Origin: Adiantum capillus-veneris | Lineage: Eukaryota; Streptophyta; Polypodiopsida; Polypodiales; Pteridaceae | DNA length: 64,000 nt | Assembly: GCA_014529385.2 (NCBI GenBank) | Contig: CM043956.1 | Location: forward strand, 63,009,120-63,073,119 | Reading direction: 5' to 3' | Shown: positions 9,721-19,799 of the stretch, in pieces | Numbering within the stretch: position 1 is the stretch's first letter | Layout: each line of letters begins with the position of its first letter | Position numbers and translations under genes: made by a program | Notes under the pieces: generated by a model | Databases searched by the model: none | What the model saw: the letters and a program-made list of their open reading frames with translations, nothing else | Told to the model about the DNA's origin: nothing

Positions 9721-11125
9721 TCAACATAAACTGTGCAAGATGTCTGGGTAGTCCTTAAGGTCGGACTCAAGCATCCACTTTGCGTCTAAAGGAGTGTAAT
9801 TCTTGAACTTGACTAAATACTTTCGATGTAGACTCCCCGACTTGAGTTGTCTCTCTGAGTGGTGTATTATCTGTTCAGGTTGAAGGATTTCCACAGTCTC
9901 TTCGACTTCTTGAGGATCTTCTTGTATTGGCGCCACTGGAGGAGGTCCAACATATGGTCGGAGGAGACTGATATGAAAAGCATTATAGATGCGCCAGTGA
10001 GAAGGCAAATCCAATCTGAAAGTCACGTCATTGACTTTATCTGTAATTTTGAAAGGGCCGTAAAATCATTGGGAAAGTTTGACAACTTTTCCTTTGCCGA
10101 CCCGCTTTTTCAAACTAGCTTTCTCAAACCGAAGCAGGACATATTGTCCTTTTTCTAGATTGAGATTCCGTCTGTGCTTGTCTGCTTTTCTCTTCTGTTG
10201 CTCTTGAGTACGAAGAATCGCTTGCTTTACTTGTTGATGGGCAATATCAATATTGCGCACAAATTCATCTGCGGTGAAGATGTTTTCTTTGGTCACCATA
10301 ATAGGAAGTAAGAGTGGCTTCCCATAAATAATTTCGAAGGGAGCTTTACCAGTTGAGGAATGTATGGTATTATTATACGCAAACTCAACTATTGGTAAGT
10401 ACTGTTCCCATTCGGATTGTCGTTCCGAAACATAGCACTTGAGGAGATCTAAAACAGTGACATTAGCGATTTCGCTTTGACCATCTGTTTGAGGATGATA
10501 AGCTGATGAAAAATCAAGCTTAGTTCCCAAGTTTTCGAACAATGCCTGCCAAAATAGACTAGTCATGCAGGGGTCTCTATCGCTGACAATAGTCTTTGGC
10601 AATCCATGGTGTTTAAAATCTGAGCTAGAAATATTCTAGCCATGTGATCAGCTTTGATCGTCTTCTTTATTGGAAGAAAATGTGCTTGCTTACTGAATCT
10701 GTCTACTATAGTCCAGATTGCATCATTTCCATTCTTGGATCTAGGAAGATCCGTAATAAAATCCATGGCAATACTTTCCCATGGTGTGTTAGGCACAGGG
10801 AGTGGCTGAAGCTTGCCATAAACTTTATGTCTGTCATATTTTACTTTTGGCAGACTAAACACTCACGTGCATGTTTTTCAATGTCCGCACGGAGTGTTGG
10901 CCAAAAGAAATACCTTTCGAGGGCACTAGTGTTGGAAGCAATTCCCCGATGCCCGGCATAAGGAGAATTATGTGCTTCATCCATCACCTTCTGTCGTAAG
11001 GGCTGAGCTATGCATATTGCTTGTTGACGACAGAGTGTATTATCCCTGATGGAATAAGGTGGCCTTGAGTGACCAGCTTGAAGATCTGCCCAAATTGTGG
11101 CGAAGTCTGGATCTTGAGGATACAT
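9721..11125 (-). pseudogene. Integrase with chromodomain (element D)
   Basis: After the RNase H tail come the HHCC finger (H...GHRG...CLVCQK, 11020-10860), a core with [12 protein letters not shown] and [12 protein letters not shown] and the Glu of HPQTDGQSE, then an RFYGPF-like GPY/F region and a chromodomain (HRKYLVKFKNYTPLDAKWM, about 9830-9740). The chromodomain defines a chromovirus and is thought to guide insertion to modified histones. Frameshifts lie near 10600 and 10066. The stop at 9721-9723 is the natural end, 40 bases from the LTR. Confidence 0.88.
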
Positions 11126-11269
11126 CTCGCTGAGAGATTCTAATTCCGACGATAGAGTGTATTATCCCTGATGGAATAAGGTGGCCTTGAGTGACCAGCT
11201 TGAAGATCTGCCCAAATTGTGGCGAAGTCTGGATCTTGAGGATACATCTCGCTGAGAGATTCTAATTCC
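11026..11269 (-). repeat. 122-bp exact tandem duplication in D pol
   Basis: The block 11026-11147 is repeated at 11148-11269 with almost no differences (GACGACAGAG against GACGATAGAG at the start). It encodes MYPQDPDFATIWADLQAGHS twice. As 122 is not a multiple of three, it breaks the RNase H/integrase frame. Confidence 0.93.
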
Positions 11270-12119
11270 TCATGATAAATTGTTGTTAGTGCATTGATCT
11301 TTGGACGCCTGGAGAGAGCATCTGCAACTGCATTCTTCGTTCCAGAAGTATGTAAAATCTGAAAATGGAACATTGAAAGAAAGTTGGCCCATCTCATTTG
11401 CTTTTCTAATAACTTTCTCTGTGTGAGAAAGTAGCAGCGAAGACTTCGATGATCTGTTTTGATAATAAAATCAGCTCCTAATAGATAGTGTTTCCAAATG
11501 GAAAGAGCATGAATTATTGCCATTAGCTCTTTCTCGTATATGGAGACATGCAACTCTGCATCTTTAAGGCGCCGACTTTCATAGGCTATCGCGTGACCCT
11601 CTTGGTTCAAAACTGCTCCTACACCATCTCCAGATGCATCGCAGTATACCTCGAAAGGTTTGCGAAGATCAGGGACATTGAGAACAGGTGCGCGACTGAG
11701 TAGATACTTAAGCTTTTCGAAAGCTTGTTTTTGTCCAGACCCCCAATGGAATGGAATCTGCTTCTTTGTCAGGTCATGGAGGGGATCTGCTATCGCGGCA
11801 AAAGCTCGAATGAAACGCCAATAATAGGAACAGAGGCCAAGGAAACTTCGTACATCATGTACTGTAGTTGGCGTAGGCCATTCTACAACTGCTTGAATCT
11901 TATCAGGGTCCATTCTCACCTGATTGTGAGACACTATATGGCCCAAATAGTGGATTTCTTTTAAAAAGAACTCTCTTCTTAGCATTCACAAATAATTTGT
12001 GTGTGCGTAATTCTTCAAACACTAAGGCGAGATGCTTATAGTGTTCGTCTTCCGTCTCTGAGAAGATTAAGACGTCATCAAAGAAAACGCATGTGAAGCT
12101 TCTATATGAGTGGAAGATT
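11140..12119 (-). pseudogene. RT C-terminal half and RNase H (element D)
   Basis: Starts at the hAT insertion (target duplication 12120-12127) in RT with MDRIFHS, then the catalytic motif VFFDDVLIFS (the YVDD equivalent), a frameshift near 11985, the RT connection (YLGHIVS, RSFLGLCSYYWRFI) and the RNase H with FEVYCDASGDGVGAVL, YEKELMAIIHA and TDHRSL. It ends with VADALSRRPK and the duplicated segment. The N-terminal half of the RT is at 13975-14748 on the other side of the hAT element. Confidence 0.9.
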
Positions 12120-12127
12120 CTATCCAT

Positions 12128-12139
12128 CATAGTTTTTTC
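12128..12139 (+). repeat. Left terminal inverted repeat of the hAT element
   Basis: CATAGTTTTTTC, the exact reverse complement of 13955-13966. Confidence 0.88.
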
Positions 12140-12513
12140 CAGGCGCGTCCGATTGCCCAATCGGGCTTCCTCACGCGTGCGCGCATGCTTGCCGCATGGT
12201 TCAGTTTTTCGGACGCGAGCGGGGGATTTTTGACGCGCTGGCAAAAAAAACCCCGATTTGTCAAATGTGGCCCAAAACGCCTCTGCGCGAATTGTGAAAA
12301 ACCTGCAGCCATCCCGTTTGTGCAGAGAGAGCCCCCATCAAAGCTTGAGAGCCGAGAGGACTCGAGACCGCGAGCCGAGAGCCCTACCCAGTGCCCACAC
12401 ACTCTCCCGCGCGCGGCTGATTCTTCTCCTACGCCGTTCGTTACTCGTGAGGCCTCCACTTTGTCAAGGTTTGCAACTTTGCAGTGTGCACCTTGCAAGT
12501 TTGCAGAATCCAT

Positions 12514-13389
12514 ATGGGTCGAGTGAAGCGTCCCGAATGGCAGTATGTAGAACAATTGAAGCCTCAAAAGAAAGGGCAATTTCCATGTAAATGCAAGTAT
12601 TGTGGGCATACTTGGGACGGCGGTCCCTCCCGTATTCGTGCACATTTATTGTCCCTCTCTGGCTATGGTGTAGGCCCATGTGGACTGGTGCCAGAGGACG
12701 TCAAAGAGGTGGTCACAAGATTGCATGTAGATGTACAGAATGATGGGAAGGACCCAAATGCATTTGTAGATGCCTTGGTGGATGATTTGGGAGCTAATGT
12801 CTCTGCCTCAGGCTCAATGAGTACACATGCATCAGGGAGTGCTCATGTAAGTGCCAATGGGACTTCGGCTTCCAAATCAAATGTGGGGTCCTCGAGCAAG
12901 AAGAGGAAGGTTGCACAAGGGCCCTTGGCAAGTGCATTTAGCTTGCAAGCACGCAAGCAAGCAGATCAAGCCTTGCGCAGGTTTTTTTATGCAGAGGACA
13001 TTCCTGAATGGAAAGTGCGGAGTCCTTTCTTTTTGGAAATGGTCAAGGCAATTGGACAAGTTGGTCCATCGTATGTGCCTCCCACATACAATGCTTTGCG
13101 CACCACAGAGTTAAATGATGAGGTCAAATGCATTGGTCATGAGATCATGGGTGTGCGCGAGAAATGGAAAAAACATGGATGCACAATTGTATGTGATGGA
13201 TGGTCTGACACTAGACGCAGGTCTATCATTAACTTTCTTGCATGCTCTATACATGGTTCTGTGTTTTTGAAATCTGAGGACACATCTGGGGAGACAAAGA
13301 CATCAGAATTTATTTTCAAGCAGCTTAAGGATGTGATTATTGGGGTAGGACCCTCCAATGTTGTGCAGGTATGCATGGACAATGGATGA
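12514..13389 (+). CDS. Truncated hAT transposase-like protein (BED zinc finger + DUF659)
   Basis: ATG at 12514 (MGRVKRPEWQYVE), preferred over an upstream GTG. A BED-type zinc finger lies at residues 25-56 (CKYC, H44, C56), a probable nuclear signal SKKRKV near residue 130, and a DUF659 region at about 180-290 (CDGWSDTRRRSIINFLACS and VVQVCMDNG). BED binds DNA at the element ends in hAT transposases; DUF659 is the N-terminal part of the RNase H-like domain. Full proteins are about 600-800 residues, but this one stops at residue 291. The next bases encode an acidic tail in another frame (DDDDEDDDEEVAFDESLSS, from 13388), typical of the transposase C-terminus, so a large internal deletion removed the catalytic Asp/Glu and hATC. 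It might still bind DNA as a repressor; that is inference. Confidence 0.85.
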   Translation: MGRVKRPEWQYVEQLKPQKKGQFPCKCKYCGHTWDGGPSRIRAHLLSLSGYGVGPCGLVPEDVKEVVTRLHVDVQNDGKDPNAFVDALVDDLGANVSASGSMSTHASGSAHVSANGTSASKSNVGSSSKKRKVAQGPLASAFSLQARKQADQALRRFFYAEDIPEWKVRSPFFLEMVKAIGQVGPSYVPPTYNALRTTELNDEVKCIGHEIMGVREKWKKHGCTIVCDGWSDTRRRSIINFLACSIHGSVFLKSEDTSGETKTSEFIFKQLKDVIIGVGPSNVVQVCMDNG

Positions 13390-13954
13390 TGATGATGATG
13401 AGGATGATGATGAGGAGGTGGCCTTTGATGAGAGTTTGAGCTCATTGCATTTTGCTCTAGCCTCGGTCCTGACTCCTCTTAGCTCTACAGTCTACTTATG
13501 TTTTGGATTCACTATTTAGCATGGAGCGGCTGGACTCCACCCTCTAGGCTCTATTTATGTTTTGTCATTTGAATTTTGGAGTACTCAGTACACAGTCTTG
13601 TTGGTTTTGGAGGCTCCATATTTTACCATCTAGTATGATCATGATTCATTGATCATTTGATGTATCTATTGATCAAAGATCTTGATCTGTTTCTCGGCTC
13701 TCGACTCCTTGATTTAGCTAGATTCTACATTTTCAAGTTTCTGTGATGTATCATGTTTTAATGCATTATGTGGCTTTGGGCTACTCTCTAGAGTTTAGTG
13801 TTTTAATTTTAATTGCTATTTGTTATGAGATATATATATATACACTAATTTTTTAGTGCCGTATGGTATTCCACGTATGGAATCTTCGGGGGGTCTGAAT
13901 CAGGCTTATATCGGGCTTCCATACCCGCCCGAGTGAGACGCATGGTTGCCGCAT
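13390..13954 (+). other. hAT 3' region: transposase tail remnant and subterminal DNA
   Basis: The acidic tail coding remnant (about 13388-13480) is followed by AT-rich non-coding sequence with an ATATATATATA run (about 13831-13841) and the subterminal block before the right TIR. No complete gene is seen. Confidence 0.6.
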
Positions 13955-13966
13955 GAAAAAACTATG
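13955..13966 (-). repeat. Right terminal inverted repeat of the hAT element
   Basis: GAAAAAACTATG on the plus strand; it mirrors 12128-12139 and is followed by the target duplication at 13967. Confidence 0.88.
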
Positions 13967-13974
13967 CTATCCAT

Positions 13975-15155
13975 CATTCTGTTGAATGTGGCTGGTGCAT
14001 TAGTGAGTCCAAAAGGCATCACTAAGAATTCATACAACCCGAAGGTTGTTCTAAATGAAGTCTTATGCACATCCTGAGGAGCTATGCGGATTTGATGATA
14101 ACCGCTCTTCAAGTCTATACGACTAAAGACACTTGCTCCTTGTAACTTGTCAAGAATGTCGTCAATCCGAGGGATTGGAAATCGATTCTTGATTGTGATC
14201 TTGTTTAGAGATCTATAATCTATGCACATGCGGAATGTGCCATCCTTTTTCTGTACTAGCAAGACCGGTGAACAATATGGAGAAGTACTAGGCCTTATTA
14301 AGCCCTTCTCCAAAAGTTCGTTAACCTGCTTGAGAATTTCCTCTTGCTGCATTAGACTAACTCGATAAGGGGGCTGATTTGGAGGACAACTTCCTGGGAT
14401 CAAATCAATTGTACGATCCTCAGGTCGCAAAAGTGGGAGTTTATTTGGAAGTTCATCTGCAAAGCAATCTTTATAACTTTCTATTAACTTAAGTCTTTTT
14501 TGTTCTAAAGAGGAAGAAAGTTGTGAAACAGACACATCTCTCTCTCTTGCAAAAATCAAGTACGTTGAAACACACTTTTTCATTTCTTTCTTGATGGCAA
14601 TGTGATTGGCGATAGGAATACGCCAATCACCTGCATCTGCAAGTACAAGATACTCCTTTCCTTTATGAGCAAAGGATAAGTTTTTTGAACATGGTCCGGA
14701 ATGGGATTCATCTTGTAGTGCCAAGGCATTCCCAAGATAACATCGCATCCTTCAAGTGAAGCTAGTAAGAAAGACTCTTGATCTTTGTAGTCGTCGACCT
14801 TTAGATTCAACTTCCCTATGATTGGAGTAGAGTTTGAGTTCTGCCCTTTGAAAGCAGATTGTGCTTGAATAGAAACTCCAAAACGGTTGGGCTGCAAGTT
14901 CAGGTCATCAGCTAGCTTGGTAGAGATGAAGTTGTCTGTACTACTAGGGTCAAACAAAATGAGAGCCCGTTGGTTGTTGATGCTATCCCATGCTTTAAGA
15001 AGAGCTCTTTCTTTTCCATCCTTGGTTGTATTTCCCTGTACATTTGGGACTGCATTGGAAGAGGGTGGTTGTGGAGGTTTGGTAGGACAATCACCCTTCA
15101 TATGACCAACTTGTCCACACTTGAAGCATCTTCCTTCATTAATGTAAGTTCGCAA
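13975..15155 (-). pseudogene. Zinc knuckle, protease and RT N-terminal half (element D)
   Basis: Begins with EGRCFKCGQVGHMKGDC, a CCHC knuckle, followed by the protease region ALILFDPSSTDNFIS, where gypsy proteases usually have D-S/T/P-G; here the Gly is Ser. [12 protein letters not shown] is the protease C-terminal motif. After a frameshift near 14690 comes [57 protein letters not shown] and [21 protein letters not shown], cut at 13974 by the hAT element. The other half of RT is at 11140-12119. Confidence 0.9.
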
Positions 15156-16288
15156 CTCAGCAAGAGAGAGATATCTCCCTTTCTTGGGCTGATTTGGCTT
15201 TGCTTATGCTTCGGAGGCGGTTCTTTTCTTCTTTTGAGAAGAAGAAGTAGAGGTAGGTTGCTCATGGAGAGCCTTCTGCTTGGCATGGTAAGTGCTTTGC
15301 TCCATCTTCCTGGGAGTACCCTTGTCATGTATTCCATCAGCTATGCGGGCTGATTCCATAAGTATCTGCAAGTTACCTCGAGGGTAAAGCTTCATAGCCT
15401 TTTGCAAGGCTTCATGCAATCCTGCTTCAAACTTGCGCATCTTTTCCGAATCGTCAATCTTCTTGAATGGAGTGACTTTCAAGAGAACGTCCCAAAACCT
15501 ATCCACATAGCGTGGAACAGTTTTGTTCTCCGACTGTGAAAGTCGATCCCATTCTTTCTTTACCTCTTCTTCATAGTCTGGAGGAAGGAACTGTGCGTAG
15601 AACTCCTTCTTGAAAGCAGTCCAATCTTGGGGTTTACGATCTTCCAAGATAAGGGTTAACCACCAACTGCTGGCGGTGCCTTCAGGTACATACTAACATG
15701 GCGAAGCTTGGATCTTTCTTTAAAAGTCCCTTTAGCAAATGCAACTTCGAATTGGCGGATGAAAGCCAACGCTTTGTCATTATCACGCCGCCCATTGGAG
15801 GTGTCGAATTTCACATCTTTGTCTCCTGACTTGAATGTTTTCTGCCTGTGGTGCTTCTTCTTATGATGCTCCTTCTTTCTATGCTTAGACTCCTTATGGA
15901 CAGGAGTCTTTTCCCTTGAATGCACTTCTTGCTGCGACGGATCGTCAAGAAACATGTCTTCCGGAGCAACGATGTCATCCAGATCCTTCATGAAAGAGAA
16001 CTGAGGGGAATCAGGGGGATCTTGCTCTTGAACCTTTGGGTTAAACCGCACATGACGTTCTGGAGGTTTCCTGTGCCTCTCGTGCATGCGGGAGGTTCCA
16101 ATCAAAGGATCTTTCCTTGGTTCTGGCGCCTTTGGGTTCTGCGGGATTTCTCTCGACCCCATCGGCATTTTCTCCTTCCCTTTCTCAAGAGTATGGAGAA
16201 TCTTTTGGACTTCTGGATGGGAGAGAGCTTTTTGCAACTCTACCACCTGTTGTTGAAGGAGAGAGAACTCTATCTCGTGTCCTCCCAT
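15156..16288 (-). pseudogene. gag of chromovirus D (one frameshift, one stop)
   Basis: ATG at 16288 (MGGHEIEFSLLQQQ) lies 50 bases inside the priming site. The N-terminal part includes a Lys/His-rich stretch (KHRKKEHHKKKHH, about 15860-15830). The retrotransposon gag domain starts near 15800 and is shifted by one base near 15682 before GTASSWWLTL, continuing as AFKKEFYAQFLPPDYE. A TAA at 15204-15206 interrupts the same frame just before the zinc knuckle. Gag would form the capsid; here it cannot be made in full. Confidence 0.85.
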
Positions 16289-16337
16289 TTCTGCAGTCTG
16301 CCAAGAATCGTCAATCCCTTAAGGAAGAGAGAGATGA

Positions 16338-16353
16338 CCTTGCTCTGATACCA
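16338..16353 (-). other. Primer-binding site of D (initiator tRNA-Met)
   Basis: The minus strand reads TGGTATCAGAGCAAGG, one base inside the 5' LTR end (TGTCAC on the plus strand at 16355). Confidence 0.9.
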
Positions 16354-16354
16354 C

Positions 16355-17862
16355 TGTCACAAAAATACGGAAGCGAAAACTGACTGTTAAATGCAATTTA
16401 TATACTCGAGAGACTATGGAGAGAAAGAGAGAAAGCTTGACATCATTGGGGACCAGAAGATGGGCTGGTCCCCCCCCCCATAAAGAGAATATCTTTATTA
16501 CTAAGGGAGAATTCTTTACAAGCACAAGAACGGGGCGAAAGCCCGTCCTCTATTCTTTCTTGTCCTTCTTCTTCTTCTGACTGAGAGAGTAGAAGAACTG
16601 CTCTCCTGACTACTAAGAGGATCTTTCCTCTTCTTTGAGATTTTGGGAAGCTCTCGTAGATGAGAGTCTATCTTCCACAAAACTCATCGGAAGCTCTAAA
16701 AAACGAGAGTCTATCTTTTGCTAACTATGTCTCTTCGGACATAATCATTCCTGCAGTCAACCCACGAAGGAAACATGCAAAACACACGCACACACGCTTG
16801 CTGTAATTTGTGCACATAACTAGAAATTGTTACCTGAGCGCGTTCCAATCCTGAAACGGAGGTCCTTTTCGCGACGGAAATGCTCCAAACTGTGTGTGTG
16901 TGTATAGTAGGTAGAGAGGAATAGTTTCCTACTAAAGTTTTGCTGAAATTCACCCTAATACAGGTGATTAGGGACTGAAAACAGAGAATTTGCAGCAGCT
17001 AGTAGGGAGAGAAAAAGAGTTTTTTACTGCTTTACGCGATGAAACTTCTCCCCCAGCTGCCTATGACCATGAGAGGCCTTGTTCTAGGTGATGGGTGCAC
17101 AGAGGCTCCACATACACCACAAGGTGCTGCTCTCAAGCTTCAATGGAGAGCTTCACTGCGTAGAGGACGTTCAACTTAGGGGGGGTAGTGCACTGCCAAC
17201 CTGGCAAGAGGGGGAGGGGTTGCTCTCTTATAGCCTCCCAGAAGAGGGGGCGCTAGCATGAAGAGAGGGAGTGAGAGAGAGAGAGAGAGATCGCATGGGA
17301 AAGTGTGCCAAGTGACACACTTACTTTAAAATCTAAAAACCATTCAACTTTTGACTTTAAAAATCCTATGCTAGTTAATGAAATGTGCAATTAAGTGCAC
17401 AACTGCACACATACATGCAACCAATTAAATTGTTAACTGCTCCTCAGCGCAATGTCGTACCGACACTGCTCTGGTATTACCTGTTCGCACTTGTCCGGCC
17501 ATTTGGTCTAGCGCAAATCATTTAAGAATACTTTAACTAACTTATCCTAAGGCCGTAAAATAATCAGGCCTTAGGGTTATTATTCTAAGGACCCCATCTC
17601 ATTCCTGTTCTTGCACTAGCGTGCGTAATTTTCTGAGCCTGAAATTTGAGGCTACTATCTATCCCTTCATTGAACACCCGATTTCCCAATCGCTAGGGCT
17701 TCAGGGTATTTTCTGCTAGGGTCTCCCTGAGGTGCATTGGCCCAAACTTGGGTGCACCTGAGGCCCCAGAACTGCTAAATCTTTTTTGATGTGCACACAA
17801 CTAATTAGATAATTCTTTTCTCGTAAATAAATTAATTATTTACAAAGTTTGACTTAGTTACA
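16355..17862 (-). repeat. 5' LTR of chromovirus D (1508 bp)
   Basis: Same ends and content as the 8159-9680 copy, with scattered substitutions and a shorter GA tract near 17266-17290. The target duplication GCTTT follows at 17863-17867. Confidence 0.93.
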
Positions 17863-18403
17863 GCTTTTGCCAAGGTCCGCGAGGCTCTAGAAAAGTCTCA
17901 AGTACGACACAAAAAGGCAGCAGATCGACATCGACACGACTTGAAATTAAAGGAAGACAATTGGGTGCTCTTACGTTTTGAAAAGGCACGCCTAAGAAAA
18001 CGAAAGGGAAAGAAGCGGCTTTTTCCAAAGCTTAGCATGAGGTATTATGGCCCTTTCAAGATTAAAGAAAAGATAAATGTCGTCTCCTTTCGACTCAAGC
18101 TGTCATATACTTGGAAGATTCACAATGCATAAACCTTCTAAAGGTGAGGTGCCAGTTGATGGGGAGCCCGATGAGCAACCTAAAGTGGAAGAGAGAGAGG
18201 AGATACTCGTTCCAGAACAAATTTTGGCACACAAGGAAAGAAAACGGAAAGGTAAAGTGATTTAGCGGTTTTTAGTTAAATTCAAGAACTATCCGACATT
18301 GGATGCGAAGAGGATGGAGGAGGAAGATACTCCTCAGATTTTGGAACTTTATCTTGAAGCATTTGGTTTAGCTGCGTCTATTCCGAGAGATCCCGCAGAC
18401 CAG
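17863..18403 (+). pseudogene. Integrase C-terminus and chromodomain of E (3' of insertion D)
   Basis: Resumes with AFAKVREALEKSQ, the exact continuation of 8158, then DLKLKEDNWVLLRFEKARL, the GPY/F region (MRYYGPFKIKEKIN) and the linker ILVPEQILAH. A short deletion after KIHNA (18128) loses HVSLLKP. A TAG at 18263-18265 sits right before the chromodomain start RFLVKFKNYPTLDAK. The frame ends at 18403 (DPADQ-stop). Confidence 0.85.
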
Positions 18404-18963
18404 TAGGGTTGAATTTGGTATAGAAGGATTGCACAAGAGGAGAGTCATTCTGCTCCTTTGTCACAGATTACTTGGATTGAATAGTCACTGATATCCCTTT
18501 GGGTTTCAGGGATACTGCTGTGCTGACAATATTCTGCTGACTTTATGAAATGGAATTCCCGAAATTGAACGTGAATGATTTGTACTCTCTCATGTGACTT
18601 GTTTGAGTGCAGGAACTGAAAGACGAAATGACTGTAGCATCGGTCTTAAAAATCTCTATAGACATGATTGCAATAGGGATTAGTTAATTTGACATCAGTA
18701 AGGTCCGGGATGGATCTAGATGCGGTTACTAAATACGTTGCTGGCAGTCATGGTTTGAGATTTGGATGATTTTTTCTGTGATTGATTTGTCATGTGTAGT
18801 GATGTGTTGTGTAGTGATGTGACTGTCATCTCTGTACAAGTGCTAGATGTCTCGTGTCTAGTGCGTCGGTACTTAGTGTCAGTGTCTGCTGAAATGATTT
18901 ATGGCCTCTGTCTGTTTTGTAGACGTAATCGAGGGCGATTACAATTCTTTCAAGAAGGGAGTA
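18404..18963 (+). other. 3' non-coding tail, hairpin and polypurine tract of E
   Basis: About 560 bases without coding potential, similar to the tails of F (35632-36215), G (27028-27574) and I. It ends with the hairpin GTAATC-GAGGGC-GATTAC (18925-18942) and the purine run AAGAAGGGAGTA before the LTR at 18964. Confidence 0.75.
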
Positions 18964-19504
18964 TGTCACAAATTGATGACGTGGCAGTTCTATTGGGACA
19001 CACACAGACAGAATGTCGATGTGGCAGGTAGACTGTACGGACGTTGACATGGCAGGCAAGCCGTACGGATCTTGGAAAATCGTGCTAACAGGCTAACGTG
19101 GTAGAACGTACGGAATTCCTCTTTTTGCGTTGACAGCTGTACGAAAATTGCGTTGACTGTTTTTCTTGTAGTTTTTGGACCAAGATTCTTTTGGAACACT
19201 TTGCTTTTGAGTTTATGGCTTTTGGGGCTTTGCTTTTAGCATCTCTTTGTAAGAATAAAAGGGGCCCAATGGCCCCACTTCTTAGAGCATCTGGACGTAG
19301 AGTCTGAGAGCTGAGGACCTGCGGGAGTTGTACTTTGCTCAAAGATTAATACAAAAAGAAACACCAAAAGGGGCGCCAGTCTTTGGGGCCAATCTCTCTT
19401 GGCACGGAACTACGCCGGGCCGTGTCGACTCAATAATTTGTGAAGTGTTTTAAGTGAATCTCTCTTGTGTCGCGACAGAACCTAGACTTGGGGTGCCCAA
19501 ATTT

Positions 19505-19509
<5 letters not shown>
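18964..19509 (+). repeat. Gypsy LTR at the 3' end of E
   Basis: Starts TGTCACAAATTGATGACGTGGC right after a polypurine tract. It holds the AAAGGGGCGCC...TTTGGGGCC block (about 19369-19395) and ends near GTGCCCAAATTTGGTTGA, where the related LTR J reads GTGCCCAAGTTGGTTACA. The last bases are lost at the junction with a GA microsatellite. Confidence 0.78.
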
Positions 19510-19574
<65 letters not shown>

Positions 19575-19799
19575 CACGCCTAGAAGCACTGCCCCAAAGA
19601 GTGGCGTCCCTTTCAATATTCCTTTATTATTGATCATTGCAAAGTACAACTCCCGAGGGTCCTCTGCTCTCAAGCTCTGCGTGGAGATGCTCTGCAGAGT
19701 GAGAGGCCCAAGGGCTCTTTTATTTTTACAAGGGATGCTCAAAAGCAGAGCCCCAAAAAGAATCAGCTCAAAAGCACTTTCCCCCAAAAGCATTTGCTG
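19508..19799 (-). repeat. GA microsatellite plus inverted partial gypsy LTR
   Basis: A pure GA run (19508-19572) is followed by the reverse complement of a gypsy LTR centre: inverted GCCCCAAAGAGTGGCGTCCCTTT block (19591-19613), inverted AAGTACAACTCCCGAGGGTCC (about 19646) and inverted AGAGCCCCAAAAAG. The microsatellite is the TC tract of that LTR read backwards. It separates LTR E from LTR J. Confidence 0.75.

Larger units (their letters stand above)
12128..13966 (+). mobile_element. hAT-family DNA transposon, internally deleted, inserted in D RT
   Basis: 1839 bp with terminal inverted repeats CATAGTTTTTTC (12128-12139) / GAAAAAACTATG (13955-13966), flanked by a perfect 8-bp target duplication CTATCCAT (12120-12127 and 13967-13974). 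Removing it restores the RT codons for NRMMDRIF. Eight-base duplications, short TIRs and a BED-DUF659 protein place it in hAT. Beside the TIRs, both ends carry a block in the same direction (ATCGGGCTTCC...GCATG.TTGCCGCATG; 12157-12199 and 13909-13955), which is unusual. The catalytic core and hATC domain are missing, so it depends on another transposase. Confidence 0.93.
8159..17862 (-). mobile_element. Full-length Ty3/gypsy chromovirus D with perfect TSD
   Basis: A minus-strand element with two about 1.5-kb LTRs (5' LTR 16355-17862, 3' LTR 8159-9680), an initiator tRNA-Met priming site, gag, protease, RT, RNase H, integrase and chromodomain in gypsy order. It is flanked by a perfect 5-bp duplication GCTTT (8154-8158 and 17863-17867). 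The host reading frame (TAFAKVRE in relatives) is restored when D is removed. The two LTRs are highly similar, so insertion was fairly recent. It is inactive: several frameshifts, a stop in gag, a 122-bp duplication and a hAT insertion in RT. Confidence 0.95.
5336..19509 (+). mobile_element. Ty3/gypsy chromovirus E, broken by three insertions
   Basis: Plus-strand element: LTR (5336-5969), priming site, gag start (6034-6300), integrase (6534-7083, 7805-8158), integrase C-terminus and chromodomain (17863-18403), 3' non-coding tail, polypurine tract and an LTR (18964-19509). It is interrupted by an inverted LTR piece (6300-6533), a solo LTR (7084-7804) and the complete element D (8159-17862). 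Protease, RT and most of RNase H are missing. The terminal LTRs are only distantly alike, so E may be a recombinant between two related families rather than a single insertion. Confidence 0.72.
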
